A stretch of DNA of 64,000 bases from Rhodobacter sp. GTDB lineage: Bacteria; Pseudomonadota; Alphaproteobacteria; Rhodobacterales; Rhodobacteraceae. Of this stretch, positions 52,701 through 60,798 are shown piece by piece. The translations under genes and the position numbers were made by a program. Numbering within the stretch: the stretch's first letter is position 1; every line of letters starts with the position of its first letter. The notes beneath the pieces were generated by a model that searched no databases, was not told the DNA's origin, and saw only the letters and a list, made by a program, of their open reading frames with translations. Location of the stretch: NCBI GenBank assembly GCA_030066215.1, contig JASJCA010000005.1, positions 19,573 through 83,572 on the forward strand, in the 5' to 3' direction.

Positions 52701-53547
52701 CGACACCGATGGCGACGGCAATTCCAACGATCAATTGGATGTCTCGGATCTTCGGGATCTGGATGGCAACCCCGTCAATGTCTGGGACGTGGTCGTCTCT
52801 GACGACGGGTCCGGCAACGCGCTGCTGACCTTTCCCGAAGGCGAAACGCTGACGCTTCAGGGGATAGCCTCGGCTCAAATGACCCCGCAGCAAATGATGG
52901 CGTCGGGCATCCCCTGTTTCACTTCCGGCACGATGATCATGACACCCGACGGCGAACGCCCGGTCGATGGGTTGCACGTGGGCGACTTGGTGACAACACG
53001 GGACAACGGCCCGCAGCCTGTAATCTGGAGAGCCCAACGAACGCTCGGTCCCGCAGAGCTTGCTGCGCGTCCGGACCTACGCCCGGTGAGGCTCTGCGCG
53101 AGCTGGACGGGCACCGGGCGCGACCTCGTCGTGTCCCGGCAACATGGTATCGTCGCGTCGAGGCAGAAGGGCGCCAAGGAATTCTTGGTCCGTGCCGTCC
53201 AGCTGGCGAGGATGAAAGGGGGGAGGGTTCGAATTGCAAACGGGGCTCGCAAGGTGACTTACGTTCACTTGCTCCTGCCTCGACATGAGGTCGTATTTGC
53301 AAACAGCGTGGCGACCGAGTCGTTTTATCCCGGGCCAAGTTCGTTAGCGATGTTGGCTCCACTGGACATTCTCGCTCTCGTCGCAAAACTCCCAAGGTTG
53401 GCCTCCACTGGAGCGGAGAACTTATATGGACCGCCAGTATTGCGGTACATTCGAACCAGGGAACTCCCAAAAGTGTTGGCTGATGTACACGCTCATAGCA
53501 CTGGTGGTTGCATAAGGGCCAATCTGTGCTCCGGTCGTGTCCACTAG
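49738..53547 (+). CDS. Large RTX protein with LamG-like and Hint domains
   Basis: A 1269-residue protein in three parts. Residues 1-230 form a LamG/concanavalin-like domain (ADTSGNGNTAAF, AVFDGLNDYVQI, GSIGHFEIYDAALSPAELN). Residues about 235-980 hold many RTX nonapeptides (GGxGxDxxx, for example GGAGDDSIDGGTGNDYI) in blocks separated by spacers ending FSEVEWFxLTGQAD. A C-terminal Hint_2-type domain begins about 1058: PCFTSGTMIMTPDG with candidate Cys1060 and RPVDGLHVGDLVTTRDNGPQ, then SRQHGIV. There is no signal peptide; RTX proteins use type I secretion. No transporter is adjacent. The last 60 residues after the Hint core look atypical and may be a frayed end. Surface or matrix role inferred. 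Confidence 0.88.
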   Translation: MPIIGQWAFEDSDGTGADTSGNGNTAAFADGAFQNTVGSAVFDGLNDYVQISDTSQYAVASATIHGTFTVATGSLDGTPSTDINDPGLQALVSRDSSGFDGGGHLTIYVDGDGSIFIRHQSDTQSYEIRTDPGVVSEGQNFDLVYAFSDTGGMVLYVDGVEVGSNTDPVTNGDSIALSGNTEPWTLGASQALSGDGVADHLQQFFEGSIGHFEIYDAALSPAELNVLHDLSDGVDDGLIAGTAGDDTIYGGPSVNVADGGLVIDDSITAGDGNDVVFAGDGNDTVLGGAGDDSIDGGTGNDYILGDAGNDTLDGGDGADTVLGGTEADDISGGSGADILYGNTGADTIDGGAGNDTIYLVGGDDSVTGGDDADYFAMFDGFGIDTIFGGEGGTDTDWIDLQYLTSAVNVTFAGDETGTIIAGPDVVSFSEVEWFSLTGQADIVSGAASTADMAIDAGGGNDTITTGSGDDIVLGGHGDDVIQGGQGNDTLDGGEGADTVVGGTQADSITGGTGDDVLYADAGTDTVVGGTGNDTIYVGGGDDTIEGGDDADQIVFLDGFGSDTVTGGEGGADTDIIDLSFLTSGVSGTLSGDEAGTITQGMNSVAFTEVESLILTGQADLFDGSAATSSIEIAGGLGGDTLTGGAGDDTITGGLGDDRITGGAGNDSLDGGDGSDTLVVSDGSGVDTFDGGSGSSDVDVLDFSGVSGALVTDASLANVGSDQVLFSEVEWLIGTDQSDTITFTGHGSAVTIEGGGGGDILIGGNAADALYGGAGSDSLYSINDGAADVMDGGEDSDFFYFYDGPGDDTVIGGGGTDRIDLTNLTGGVTLTYTAPYAGTIDIGSNTISFSEVEIFDLTGQADVVYGGTSSMNFYGGGGSDTLFGSTQNDGIHGGTGDDLITGGTGRDHLRGAEGDDTIQGGADGDWLYGGGDDDIVEGGSGDDDIGGDAGNDTLTGGAGDDTIATGAGDDLVILEQLGANDTVTDFDIGDTDGDGNSNDQLDVSDLRDLDGNPVNVWDVVVSDDGSGNALLTFPEGETLTLQGIASAQMTPQQMMASGIPCFTSGTMIMTPDGERPVDGLHVGDLVTTRDNGPQPVIWRAQRTLGPAELAARPDLRPVRLCASWTGTGRDLVVSRQHGIVASRQKGAKEFLVRAVQLARMKGGRVRIANGARKVTYVHLLLPRHEVVFANSVATESFYPGPSSLAMLAPLDILALVAKLPRLASTGAENLYGPPVLRYIRTRELPKVLADVHAHSTGGCIRANLCSGRVH
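50460..52640 (+). repeat. RTX calcium-binding nonapeptide repeats
   Basis: Dense runs of GGCGGxGACGA-type DNA encode GGxGxDxxx units. At least four modules alternate RTX blocks with about 70-residue spacers containing FSEVE(W/I/S)xxLTGQAD. The modular periodicity indicates internal duplication. Confidence 0.88.
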
Positions 53548-53886
53548 ACTGCTTCACTTACACCATTGGCTGTGCGACCTTTTATGAGTGATCTCCAGTT
53601 CGGTGCGCTCTTCCCGCGATCCGGAGGTATCTAGCCGCACGTGGGAATTGGATCCCCCCTGACCTGTGCCAATCTTCGTCTGGGAACCTTTCACGAGCCC
53701 TTCAAGAAACATGCACGGCACGCGAGCCCGATCTTGAAATGCGAGCCAAAACCGCCCAACCTCGCCTCAAGACCTCTGCACGCAAAGACAATTGGCCAGA
53801 ATACCCCAGCGAACAAGAGCGCACGTGTATTGCGCGGCATACTCCGATGCTGGCGTCTCTCAACTTGCAAAAAAGGATCCATTCTG
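53548..53886. other. Intergenic stretch
   Basis: 339 bases; the following frame is open from 53641 but the upstream part has no family features. AAAAAAGGA near 53870 is the ribosome site of the next gene. Nothing else seen. Confidence 0.4.
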
Positions 53887-54804
53887 ATGGCAGACCCCAC
53901 AATGACCAATTTCGGCGCGCGCAAGAACCCGATGCTGACACTCGCCAACCCGGCCAAGGCCTATCCCGACTGGTCGCTGCCCTCAGACCAGGCGGTCAAC
54001 TTCATCGCCGGCTCCATCGCACGCACGGAAATTCCAGCAGGTGCCAAACTCTACCGCGTCTACGGCGGCCCCGCACGCATTAATGGTGCCTATTGGTCTC
54101 CGGACAAGCCCGACGAAAAGACCGAAGGCGACTGGCGCAGCCAGAACGCCGTCGAACCCTGGTGGAACGCAGGTACCGATGTCGCCGTCCTCACCGTCAA
54201 AGACGGCACCTCGATCCACGTCTGGTCTGGCGGCATCACGTCGCAGCCCGCGCTCTATGCCAATGGCGACAGAATCCCCGATTACTTCCTTGTTGGCGGC
54301 GGGCGGCAATGCTTCGTCCAAAGCTGGCTGCCTGAAATCCGCGATGCGATCGAGATCGCCCCCGACGGCAGGACCCCTTGGAAACCGTCAACCGATGACA
54401 CCTACCGTGTGACCCCCAATGTGCAGCCCTCGGGCGATGTTGACTCACTCAAATTCACCGACCCGGTTCAGAAAGTGGCGATCTACCTCTATGAAGGCGG
54501 CACCGCGATGCGTGCGCTGGCAAAAGTGCTTGATGCCGTGCACGCGACAGACCCAAAGGCTGCGGGCGGCCCCGCCGACATGGCCGCCGACAACTTGATC
54601 ACACTGGCCAATTCCATCTTGCGCAACCTGGCCACCGACCCCCAAGCGGCCCGCGACATCGCCAAGCGCGCCGCCGGCCTGCGCCGGGTAATCGACATAG
54701 ACACAAGCATGCTCACAGGCCCCGACGCCAAAACCGCCCAACAGGCCGATGCACTTTTGACCGTCATCGTCAACGGCGCCGCGATGTTGGTTCAAGACGG
54801 ATGA
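53887..54804 (+). CDS. Uncharacterised protein, possibly ADP-ribosyltransferase-like
   Basis: A 305-residue protein with no signal peptide. The middle reads GAKLYRVYGGPARINGAYWS, then WWNAGTDVAVLTVKDGTS and LVGGGRQCFVQSW. The LYRVYGG-x-GxYWS order recalls ART-fold toxin domains in which a conserved Arg precedes an aromatic/Ser turn and a late acidic or Gln residue; this is pattern similarity only, and a catalytic Glu is not clearly placed. The C-terminal 90 residues are helical and Ala-rich (ADNLITLANSILRNLATDP). AAGGA about ten bases before ATG 53887 sets the start. It follows the RTX gene in a decaying region. No immunity gene is recognised nearby. Function unproven. Confidence 0.72.
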   Translation: MADPTMTNFGARKNPMLTLANPAKAYPDWSLPSDQAVNFIAGSIARTEIPAGAKLYRVYGGPARINGAYWSPDKPDEKTEGDWRSQNAVEPWWNAGTDVAVLTVKDGTSIHVWSGGITSQPALYANGDRIPDYFLVGGGRQCFVQSWLPEIRDAIEIAPDGRTPWKPSTDDTYRVTPNVQPSGDVDSLKFTDPVQKVAIYLYEGGTAMRALAKVLDAVHATDPKAAGGPADMAADNLITLANSILRNLATDPQAARDIAKRAAGLRRVIDIDTSMLTGPDAKTAQQADALLTVIVNGAAMLVQDG

Positions 54805-55194
54805 AGGTGCCGTAGACGTCCTGTGCGGAGACGCCCAGTTTCGACGACTGTGGCGGCCTGTGAGCGCGCCCGCAAAGGCGAAACGACACACATGTCCACC
54901 AAGAGAAACACAGCGCTGATTTGATGCGGGACGAAACGGCATGCCGTTTTGGCCAGTGCTCAAAGCATGCAGCCACAGGACGACGATGATGTTCCGGGCG
55001 GGGTCAGCGAGCCTGACGGGCCTGAAATCCTCGCCCGAAACGACCTCGACCGGAATTGACCGGTTGTCGGAAACCACAGCGATTGTCGCCGAACGCCCTG
55101 CTCGTCGACACCCGCCGACACAAGTCGCGTGACGTACGCCTGAGCTGTCCCCAAATGATCCGGAAGTCAAAAACAGCTGCGATCCCACGAGCGC
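54805..55194. other. Non-coding, probably decayed DNA
   Basis: About 390 bases with broken frames on both strands and nothing recognised; it lies next to two clear pseudogene remnants and is probably also gene debris. Confidence 0.4.
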
Positions 55195-55600
55195 CAGACA
55201 TTGAACAGCGTCCGCGCCGGTCGTCGTTGTGCTGGACGAGACGCGCCGCCTGTCGGTCAGCGGCAGATTCCCGTTCAGCCGGAACTCCCAGTCGTCGTCC
55301 AGCAGTTCGATTCTGCCAGAGATCTGGTCGAAATAGTTGCCGGTCGAGGATTGCCTGCCGTCATAGCCGATCCAGGCACCAAAGATTCGGTCGTTTGCGA
55401 CCCGCCGGCGGAGGCCCAACGCAAGGTTGCCTTCGTCCGCTCCGCCGTCGAAAAACCGGCCGCGCAAGTCGCCGAAGACCAGTGAGCTTCCGTCCTGGTA
55501 GAGCGGAAAATCAGGCCAACTTCGCCACGTGTTAGAGCCGAGTCTCCGGCATAACCGCCGATTTTGCGACGAGGCCCCAGCGAAACTAGTCCGCCTAATT
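55195..55600 (-). pseudogene. Inverse-autotransporter beta-barrel remnant
   Basis: Minus-strand translation gives KIGGYAGDSALTRGEVGLIF in one frame, then, after a frameshift near 55510, FPLYQDGSSLVFGDLRGRF, LGLRRRVANDRIFGAW, DGRQSSTGNYFDQIS and DDDWEFRLNGNLPLTDRR. This is the conserved strand pattern of inverse-autotransporter/intimin-type outer-membrane barrels (PLYQNxDSLLFxDLRG... GNTxxQxxxGxE... DWDxRxNxYLP). The signal region, a frame join and the passenger are absent, so it is a fragment. Confidence 0.7.
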
Positions 55601-55888
55601 AGAACTCCGCGGCGACGAGTATGATCGACGGTGCAAGGCTGGATGCGCCTGCGGCAGGCGCGCTGCGACGACCCATGCGTTCCCCCTCGAAGCATAACTG
55701 ATGCAAAGCAGCGAGGTCATGTGACCGCAGTGTCGCTTCCGGAAATGCGATTTTGACATTGCAACGGGCAAATGCCTTGGCAGAGCCGCGGATCGGCGAC
55801 GAGAATTTGCAAGGGCCAGCTGTCACCCGAGCATAGCGAAAACCGCAGTCGGGCAGCACATTCAATATAGGCACGGACAGCGATCAAC
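55601..55888. other. Non-coding stretch between two gene remnants
   Basis: No gene supported; the part next to the barrel remnant may be its decayed signal region (a frame ending AAGASSLAPSIILVAAEF is seen on the minus strand). Confidence 0.35.
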
Positions 55889-56513
55889 GTGGAGCCGAAA
55901 TTCCGATCGAGAGCGTCACGCTTCGTCCTCCGCGACCGAGGTCCTGGCGTCGGGCTGGGCCTTTCACTTCGGCTGTCCAGCACGACCGCATATGTGGTGA
56001 CGGCCGGGCGTTTCGACCTGATCCGCGGCCTGCTGGACATTCTCGGCAAGCGGCACGTTATCAGTGAGGCCGCGCCCAGTCTTCAAGGCGATTTCTAACC
56101 TAATATCGTGCCGTCGCCAGCACGAAAAGAGTGGGCACCCGCATCCAGGCGATCGTCGAAGGGCGCGCCTATTCTTCGGCCGTGACCTGTCGCAGATCTA
56201 GCCACTGCAGGCGCTGCAGATCGTCAACGCGGTCCGCGTTCTGGCTGGCCGAGGCGGCGAAGGCACCATCGGCCGGTTGCGGCAGAAATTCGGCCTCGAC
56301 GACCTCGACGTCACCACCGGGGAAGACGGAGATGCGGGCCTGCGTGTCGGGAAATACGTCAACGAGAACATCTATACCGACGTCACCGGCGATACTTCGG
56401 GCCGTAGCGAGATCAATCTGAACCTCACCGTGACGTCCTCCATCACCGCGCGAGGCAGCCTGTCGTCCGACGGCAGGTCCAGCCTTGGCGTGTTCTTCGA
56501 GCGCGGCTACTGA
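55889..56513 (+). pseudogene. tamB: TamB C-terminal fragment
   Basis: TamB, the inner-membrane-anchored translocation/assembly protein, ends in a conserved domain. Here the plus strand reads TTAYVVTAGRFDLIRGLLDI then LGKRHVISE and LQGDF-stop, a gap, then GRDLSQI-stop-PLQALQIVNAVRVLAGR, GEGTIGRLRQKFGLDDLDVT, LRVGKYVNENIYTDVT, SEINLNLTVTSSITARG and finally LGVFFERGY with a normal stop. The order and spacing match TamB C-termini. In-frame stops, an internal deletion and the missing first thousand or so residues make it a pseudogene fragment. A functional tamA/tamB pair should exist elsewhere. Confidence 0.82.
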
Positions 56514-57613
56514 GTTAGCGGAGAAAGCACGATAGCCGTCGCGTTTTGAACAGTCAGGACTGTGCCTGGAAGCAACCCGGTTCGCCCCGCACTGTCGCCT
56601 CGAAAAGCCGCATCGATATCGCCCGCTTGGCTGAAGAGCTGGATCAACGCTGGCGAAGCTCCCACCGTGAAATGCCCAGCGCCGGTCGAGAAATCGGTCA
56701 CGTCCAAGACAGTCACGTTCATGTCGGAAACGGCGCCCACGGTACTGACATTGCCCAATCGATTCCGTTGTCCGGTTAGCCGCGCCGACAATGACAGAAC
56801 ACGATCGCGTCGGGACACGAATATCGCAAACGGCTCGGGTAGCCGACCGATCCGCCGCACTTGTGCGCGAAAGAGCTCCACATCGAGATCAGGCGAAATC
56901 AGAACCACCCCATCGATATCTCTGTAGACCGATCCAGGACGCGCGATTGCACGTTGGCGCAGAGCCTCCATTACCAACATCGAACCGACCGAATGTGCGA
57001 CGATCACGACGCTTTGTGCGCCAGCAGCCAAGACCTCCGAGATCAGCGCATCCAGCCCATCTCGAGCGATCAACAGCCCGTCCCGGTCATAAGCGTAGCC
57101 CAGGGGATTGGCAGCGCTCGGCCAAGAGTAGTGTACCGGAACCCCTGCGACGTCGAAGTCCTCGGACAGCTGGGCTAGACGCAACACTCCCTCATCGAAC
57201 GTGTTGTTGAAACCATGCACATAGATCACGGCCTCACGCACGGCCGCAGCATTGGTCCGGAACTCACGGCGCAGATCCGACCGAAACGCGGCGGCATCTG
57301 CGAAATCGCGACGTGCGGTTGCCACGAAATCGGTTTCAGGATCGGGTTCGCCGGATTGTCGGGCAATCTCCCCAACAGTGCGCTTTGGCGGCCGAGAGAT
57401 CGCAAGGCGAAGGTATGACGGAGTTTCCGCGCGCCTGGCACCAAACCCGGCACCCTCGGCGACACGTGTGGTACTCACGAAGATCGTACGATTCGGAAGA
57501 TCGCCTGCTATGTCGGGCGCAATTGGCAGGTTCGGCCGCGGTGCGCAGCCGATGACGAGAACCAAACTGATGATGGCGACCAGACTCACGACAAAAGACC
57601 ATTTTTTCTTCAT
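56507..57613 (-). CDS. Lipoprotein alpha/beta hydrolase (DUF900-like)
   Basis: A 368-residue predicted lipoprotein: MKKKWSFVVSLVAIISLVLV followed by the lipobox region VIGCAPRPN. The body matches the DUF900/esterase-like family: RTIFVSTTR, EAVIYVHGFNNTFDEGVLRLAQ, VPVHYSWPSA, then the nucleophile elbow VVIVAHSVGSMLVMEALRQ (HSVGS) and VVLISPDLDVELFR. The frame is open to 57769, but ATG 57613 places the signal correctly. It converges on and overlaps the tamB remnant by seven bases. Substrate unknown. Confidence 0.85.
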   Translation of the reverse strand: MKKKWSFVVSLVAIISLVLVIGCAPRPNLPIAPDIAGDLPNRTIFVSTTRVAEGAGFGARRAETPSYLRLAISRPPKRTVGEIARQSGEPDPETDFVATARRDFADAAAFRSDLRREFRTNAAAVREAVIYVHGFNNTFDEGVLRLAQLSEDFDVAGVPVHYSWPSAANPLGYAYDRDGLLIARDGLDALISEVLAAGAQSVVIVAHSVGSMLVMEALRQRAIARPGSVYRDIDGVVLISPDLDVELFRAQVRRIGRLPEPFAIFVSRRDRVLSLSARLTGQRNRLGNVSTVGAVSDMNVTVLDVTDFSTGAGHFTVGASPALIQLFSQAGDIDAAFRGDSAGRTGLLPGTVLTVQNATAIVLSPLTQ

Positions 57614-58307
57614 GCCGACCCAAGTCTGGTACAGTGCTGCCCAAGCTCGTTCCAGAGCTTCCATCGCCAAGACGTGGCGGCCAACGGCGAAGCGCAAAGA
57701 GCGCTTGGACAAACCGGGTGGCGTCTTTAGGAGCTCCAAGCCCCGATCAGCTGGAACAATTCTCCCCAAAAAGGCTTGCCGAATTGTAGCGTTTGTTTAC
57801 CGACGGCACTCGAGGTATTCGGCTTGATCCGATCGCGATTGGCGCCGCCGAATGATGTCTTCTTTGGGCTCCCAGGAGGAGTGCGGCGGCTTGGCAATAC
57901 TGTTCGCATCATGCCCCGTCTTACCGTCGCTCGCGGCCCAAAGGCGCCATCCATCAGTAGGCTCGGCGCCGCGGCGCGGCTTCCTCTAGGCAGACGTCTA
58001 CGCGGCAGGCGGCAATCCCGACGAAGCATTTGCCGGATGGCGGAAAAACTCGATTTCAAATCAAACTCGGCAAAGTCGGCCCTGTGGACGATCCCAAATG
58101 AAAGGTACTTGATCGAACACATCGAAGTCCGGTAGTGCGGCACCATGGGAACGGCGATGGCGTCGCCTCCGACTTGTGGTTTGCCGCAGTAATCGGATCT
58201 TCCCCAGAATTACCCATCCTGAACGCCGGGATCTTGCTTTGCCGTTTGCGCACGGCGAGGGAAGGTGTCCCCTCGCTCCCTACGCATTCGGCGCAAACAG
58301 GAGACGA
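57614..58307. other. Intergenic stretch
   Basis: About 690 bases. Short frames on both strands (57776-58135 plus, 57727-58146 minus) are unsupported. No hairpin or repeat was noted. The promoter of the creatinase and of the lipoprotein gene should be here. Confidence 0.4.
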
Positions 58308-59546
58308 ATGATGGACGGAGCTTTCAAACTGACGGGCGGGGCCCTCCAGCGCCCAGACTTCTACCGCTTTCACCAGGGCGAGAGGGTGTTGCCTTTCGCC
58401 GATGCCGAGTACGAGGCACGGCTGAAGGGGTTGCGCCAAATCATGGTTGAAAAAGCCATCGATGCCTGCGTGCTCACCTCGATGCACAACGTGGCCTACT
58501 ACTCGGGCTTTCTCTATTGCGCCTTCGGTCGGCCCTATGCGCAGGTCGTGACGGCAACCGATACGGTGACCCTCAGCGCCGGGATCGACGCGGCCCAGCC
58601 CTGGCGGCGCTGCTATGGCGACAACATCACCTATACCGACTGGCAGCGGCACAACTTTTGGCGCGCGATCCTGGCGGTTGCCGGGTCGGGCAAGGTGATC
58701 GGGTTTGAAGGCGACCACTTGTCGGTCGCGCAGATGGCGTTGCTGGACGAGTTCCTGAATCCATCGGCCAAGGTCGACATTGCACCCGCCACGATGACGC
58801 AGCGGCTTCACAAATCGCCGGCCGAGATCGCGCTCATCCGGGCAGGTGCCGCCACGGCGGATGTGGGCGGCTATGCCGTGCGCGATGCCATCAAGGCGGG
58901 TGCGCGCGAGATCGACGTGGCCATAGCCGGTCGCGACGCGATGGAACTGGAAATCGCGAGGCGTTACCCGGATGCCGAATACCGCGACACTTGGGTTTGG
59001 TTCCAATCGGGCATCAACACTGACGGAGCACACAACCCCACAACGGGGCGCGTGTTGGAGCGCGGCGATATCCTCTCACTCAACACCTTCCCAATGATCT
59101 CAGGCTACTACACAGCACTCGAACGGACGCTATTCCTGGGAACCGTCGATGACGCAAGCCTGAAGATCTGGGAGGCCAATGTCGCTGCCCATGAATACGG
59201 GATGAGCCTGTTGAGACCGGGCGTCTCCTGCGCCGAGGTGACCCACAAGATCAATGACTTCTTCGCCGAGCGCGATCTGTTGCAATACCGCACGTTCGGC
59301 TATGGCCACTCCTTTGGGGTGCTGAGCCACTACTACGGGCGCGAAGCAGGGCTTGAATTGCGCGAGGACATCGACACAGTGCTGGAGCCTGGCATGGTCG
59401 TTTCGATGGAACCGATGCTCACCATCCCCGAAGGCCAGCCCGGCGCCGGCGGGTACCGCGAGCACGACATCCTCATCATCACCGAAGACGGCAATGAAAA
59501 CATCACAGGCTTTCCCTACGGCCCTGAGCACAACGTGGTTCGCTGA
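58308..59546 (+). CDS. Creatinase (creatine amidinohydrolase)
   Basis: Hydrolyses creatine to sarcosine and urea. The 412-residue protein is highly similar in pattern to Pseudomonas creatinase: YYSGFLYCAFGRPYAQVVT, QPWRRCYGDNITYTDWQRHN, WFQSGINTDGAHNPTTGRV (catalytic His242), LSLNTFPMISGYYTALERTL, YRTFGYGHSFGVLSHYYGRE, DTVLEPGMVVSMEPM and FPYGPEHNVVR. The pita-bread fold lacks the metal ligands of related Xaa-Pro peptidases. AGGAGA precedes ATG 58308; the frame is open to 58176. No sarcosine oxidase or creatininase gene is adjacent, so the pathway would have to be completed elsewhere. Confidence 0.93.
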   Translation: MMDGAFKLTGGALQRPDFYRFHQGERVLPFADAEYEARLKGLRQIMVEKAIDACVLTSMHNVAYYSGFLYCAFGRPYAQVVTATDTVTLSAGIDAAQPWRRCYGDNITYTDWQRHNFWRAILAVAGSGKVIGFEGDHLSVAQMALLDEFLNPSAKVDIAPATMTQRLHKSPAEIALIRAGAATADVGGYAVRDAIKAGAREIDVAIAGRDAMELEIARRYPDAEYRDTWVWFQSGINTDGAHNPTTGRVLERGDILSLNTFPMISGYYTALERTLFLGTVDDASLKIWEANVAAHEYGMSLLRPGVSCAEVTHKINDFFAERDLLQYRTFGYGHSFGVLSHYYGREAGLELREDIDTVLEPGMVVSMEPMLTIPEGQPGAGGYREHDILIITEDGNENITGFPYGPEHNVVR

Positions 59547-59557
59547 GCAAACACCGC

Positions 59558-59585
59558 GTCTGGTCACTCAAGGAAGTGACCAGAC
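59558..59585. terminator. Hairpin after creatinase
   Basis: Perfect 11-bp inverted repeat GTCTGGTCACT / AGTGACCAGAC around a six-base loop, 11 bases after the stop. It has no T tract, so it may act as a transcript-stabilising hairpin or a weak terminator. Confidence 0.6.
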
Positions 59586-59824
59586 TGCCAGCTCAAGCAC
59601 ATCGGGCTAGGCCGAGCGGAGTTCCAAGCTGAGGACCAAACCTAGTCGGCGGCCATGGTGATGCCTGCCTCCAAGAAGCCGATATTCGCAGCTCATACAG
59701 CTTCTTCAAGATTGGTGGCTCACCCGCCATCCGGCGACGCAGAAAAGGATGAAGACTGCCGGATCTGGAACGTCTTTCACGGCCCAATCCGGACCTCCAT
59801 CGTGCAAACCAACGCCGCGGTGCC

Positions 59825-59852
59825 GTTTCACCGAAGCTGGAGTCGGTGAAAC
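59825..59852. repeat. Perfect inverted repeat
   Basis: GTTTCACCGA / TCGGTGAAAC, a 10-bp perfect dyad with an eight-base spacer and no T tract. It could be a hairpin in a transcript, a protein-binding site, or the end of a lost element. Confidence 0.6.
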
Positions 59853-60088
59853 TCGTAGCATTTCAAACGAGGCATTGGCCAATTCGCGGACCAATCAGCA
59901 CACCGCTGTTTGGGCCGAAAAAAGCTGCCAATATGGGCTCTGAAACATCTACTTGGCTTGAGCCTCGTCAGTGTAAGGGGAGCGCCCCTGTCGCAAGGCA
60001 ACGGGTGGATTTGAGCTTAATATCACTGTTGTAGCGGCGCCGACGCTCTCATCCCGGAATTGGCCGATCAAACCCCAACACTGCCTCC

Positions 60089-60115
60089 TAACCAAAATAT
60101 AACCATCACCTAACC
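60089..60115 (+). promoter_or_regulatory. Three phased TAACC direct repeats
   Basis: TAACC occurs at 60089, 60100 and 60111, exactly 11 bases apart, about 105-130 bases before the YHS-domain gene. Direct repeats phased near one helical turn are typical of OmpR-family response-regulator sites, and such a regulator is encoded just downstream (60799). Candidate site only. Confidence 0.4.
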
Positions 60116-60218
60116 ACGGCCAAATCTACGCGTCATAAAAGGCCGGCATCCGGTCAACGCCAAATGCCTGTATCGGCGGGCACCGGATCAAAACGAAACA
60201 TCTCAAAGGATCCGATCA

Positions 60219-60698
60219 ATGAACAAGCTTGCCAAGACTGCAGCGCTGTCGGTGTTCGCCGCATTTGCTTTGCCAGTGTCCGGCGCCCTGGCCGTGGACG
60301 AACACTACATCAGCGGCGACGCGGTGGTGGGTGGCTACGATGTTGTCGCCTATCACACCGCAGGGGCGCCCACTATGGGCACGGCGGACCACGCCTCGAC
60401 CTACCAGGGCGCGACCTGGCATTTCTCATCCGCCGAAAACAAGGCGATGTTCGATGCCGACCCGGCGAAATTCGCGCCGGCCTACGGCGGATGGTGCTCG
60501 GCCGGCGCCAGCAAGGGCAAAAAGGTTCCGACCATGCCGGACCTCTGGGCCATCGTCGACGGCCAGCTCTATCTCAACAGCAGTCCGGCGGCCCATAACG
60601 ATCTGTTCCTGGCCAACACGGATGCGGTCATCCGGAAAGGCGAGGCGAATTGGAAGGTGAATTTCGCAACCTCGCAAGCGGATCTGCTGGCGCAATAA
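60219..60698 (+). CDS. Secreted YHS-domain protein
   Basis: Exported 159-residue protein with signal peptide (MNKLAKTAALSVFAAFALP, cut after GALA). The mature part is the YHS-domain-containing form seen in many proteobacteria: VGGYDVVAYHTAGAPTMG, then YQGATWHFSSAENKAMFDAD and KFAPAYGGWCSAG with one Cys, and GQLYLNSSPAAHNDLF. YHS domains are linked to metal, especially copper, handling, but the role of this group is not established. AAAGGA precedes the ATG. It is followed by a two-component system, and three TAACC repeats lie upstream. Confidence 0.87.
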   Translation: MNKLAKTAALSVFAAFALPVSGALAVDEHYISGDAVVGGYDVVAYHTAGAPTMGTADHASTYQGATWHFSSAENKAMFDADPAKFAPAYGGWCSAGASKGKKVPTMPDLWAIVDGQLYLNSSPAAHNDLFLANTDAVIRKGEANWKVNFATSQADLLAQ

Positions 60699-60710
60699 AG
60701 GCCTCAATTC

Positions 60711-60741
60711 ACGCGCCGCCGTCCCTTGACTGGCGGCGCGT
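60711..60741. terminator. Hairpin between the YHS gene and the response regulator
   Basis: Perfect inverted repeat ACGCGCCGCC / GGCGGCGCGT (10 bp, 11-base loop) 13 bases after the YHS gene stop. GC-rich and stable, but with no T tract. It probably ends or attenuates the upstream transcript. Confidence 0.6.
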
Positions 60742-60798
60742 CTGGTATCCGCAAACCCTCGCGACCCGGAGTCCAAACCGTCGCCACGCTGGACGAAC

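Larger units (their letters stand above)
59586..60218. other. Intergenic stretch
   Basis: About 630 bases without a gene. It contains a second hairpin (59825-59852) and three phased TAACC repeats (60089-60115), both listed separately. A short minus-strand frame ending ANIGFLEAGITMAAD near 59640-59690 may be the tail of a lost gene. Confidence 0.4.

Noticed and set aside
57727..58146. Overlapping frames on both strands before the creatinase
   Set aside because: No domain, signal or ribosome site; basic, Arg-rich composition is typical of shadows in GC-rich DNA.
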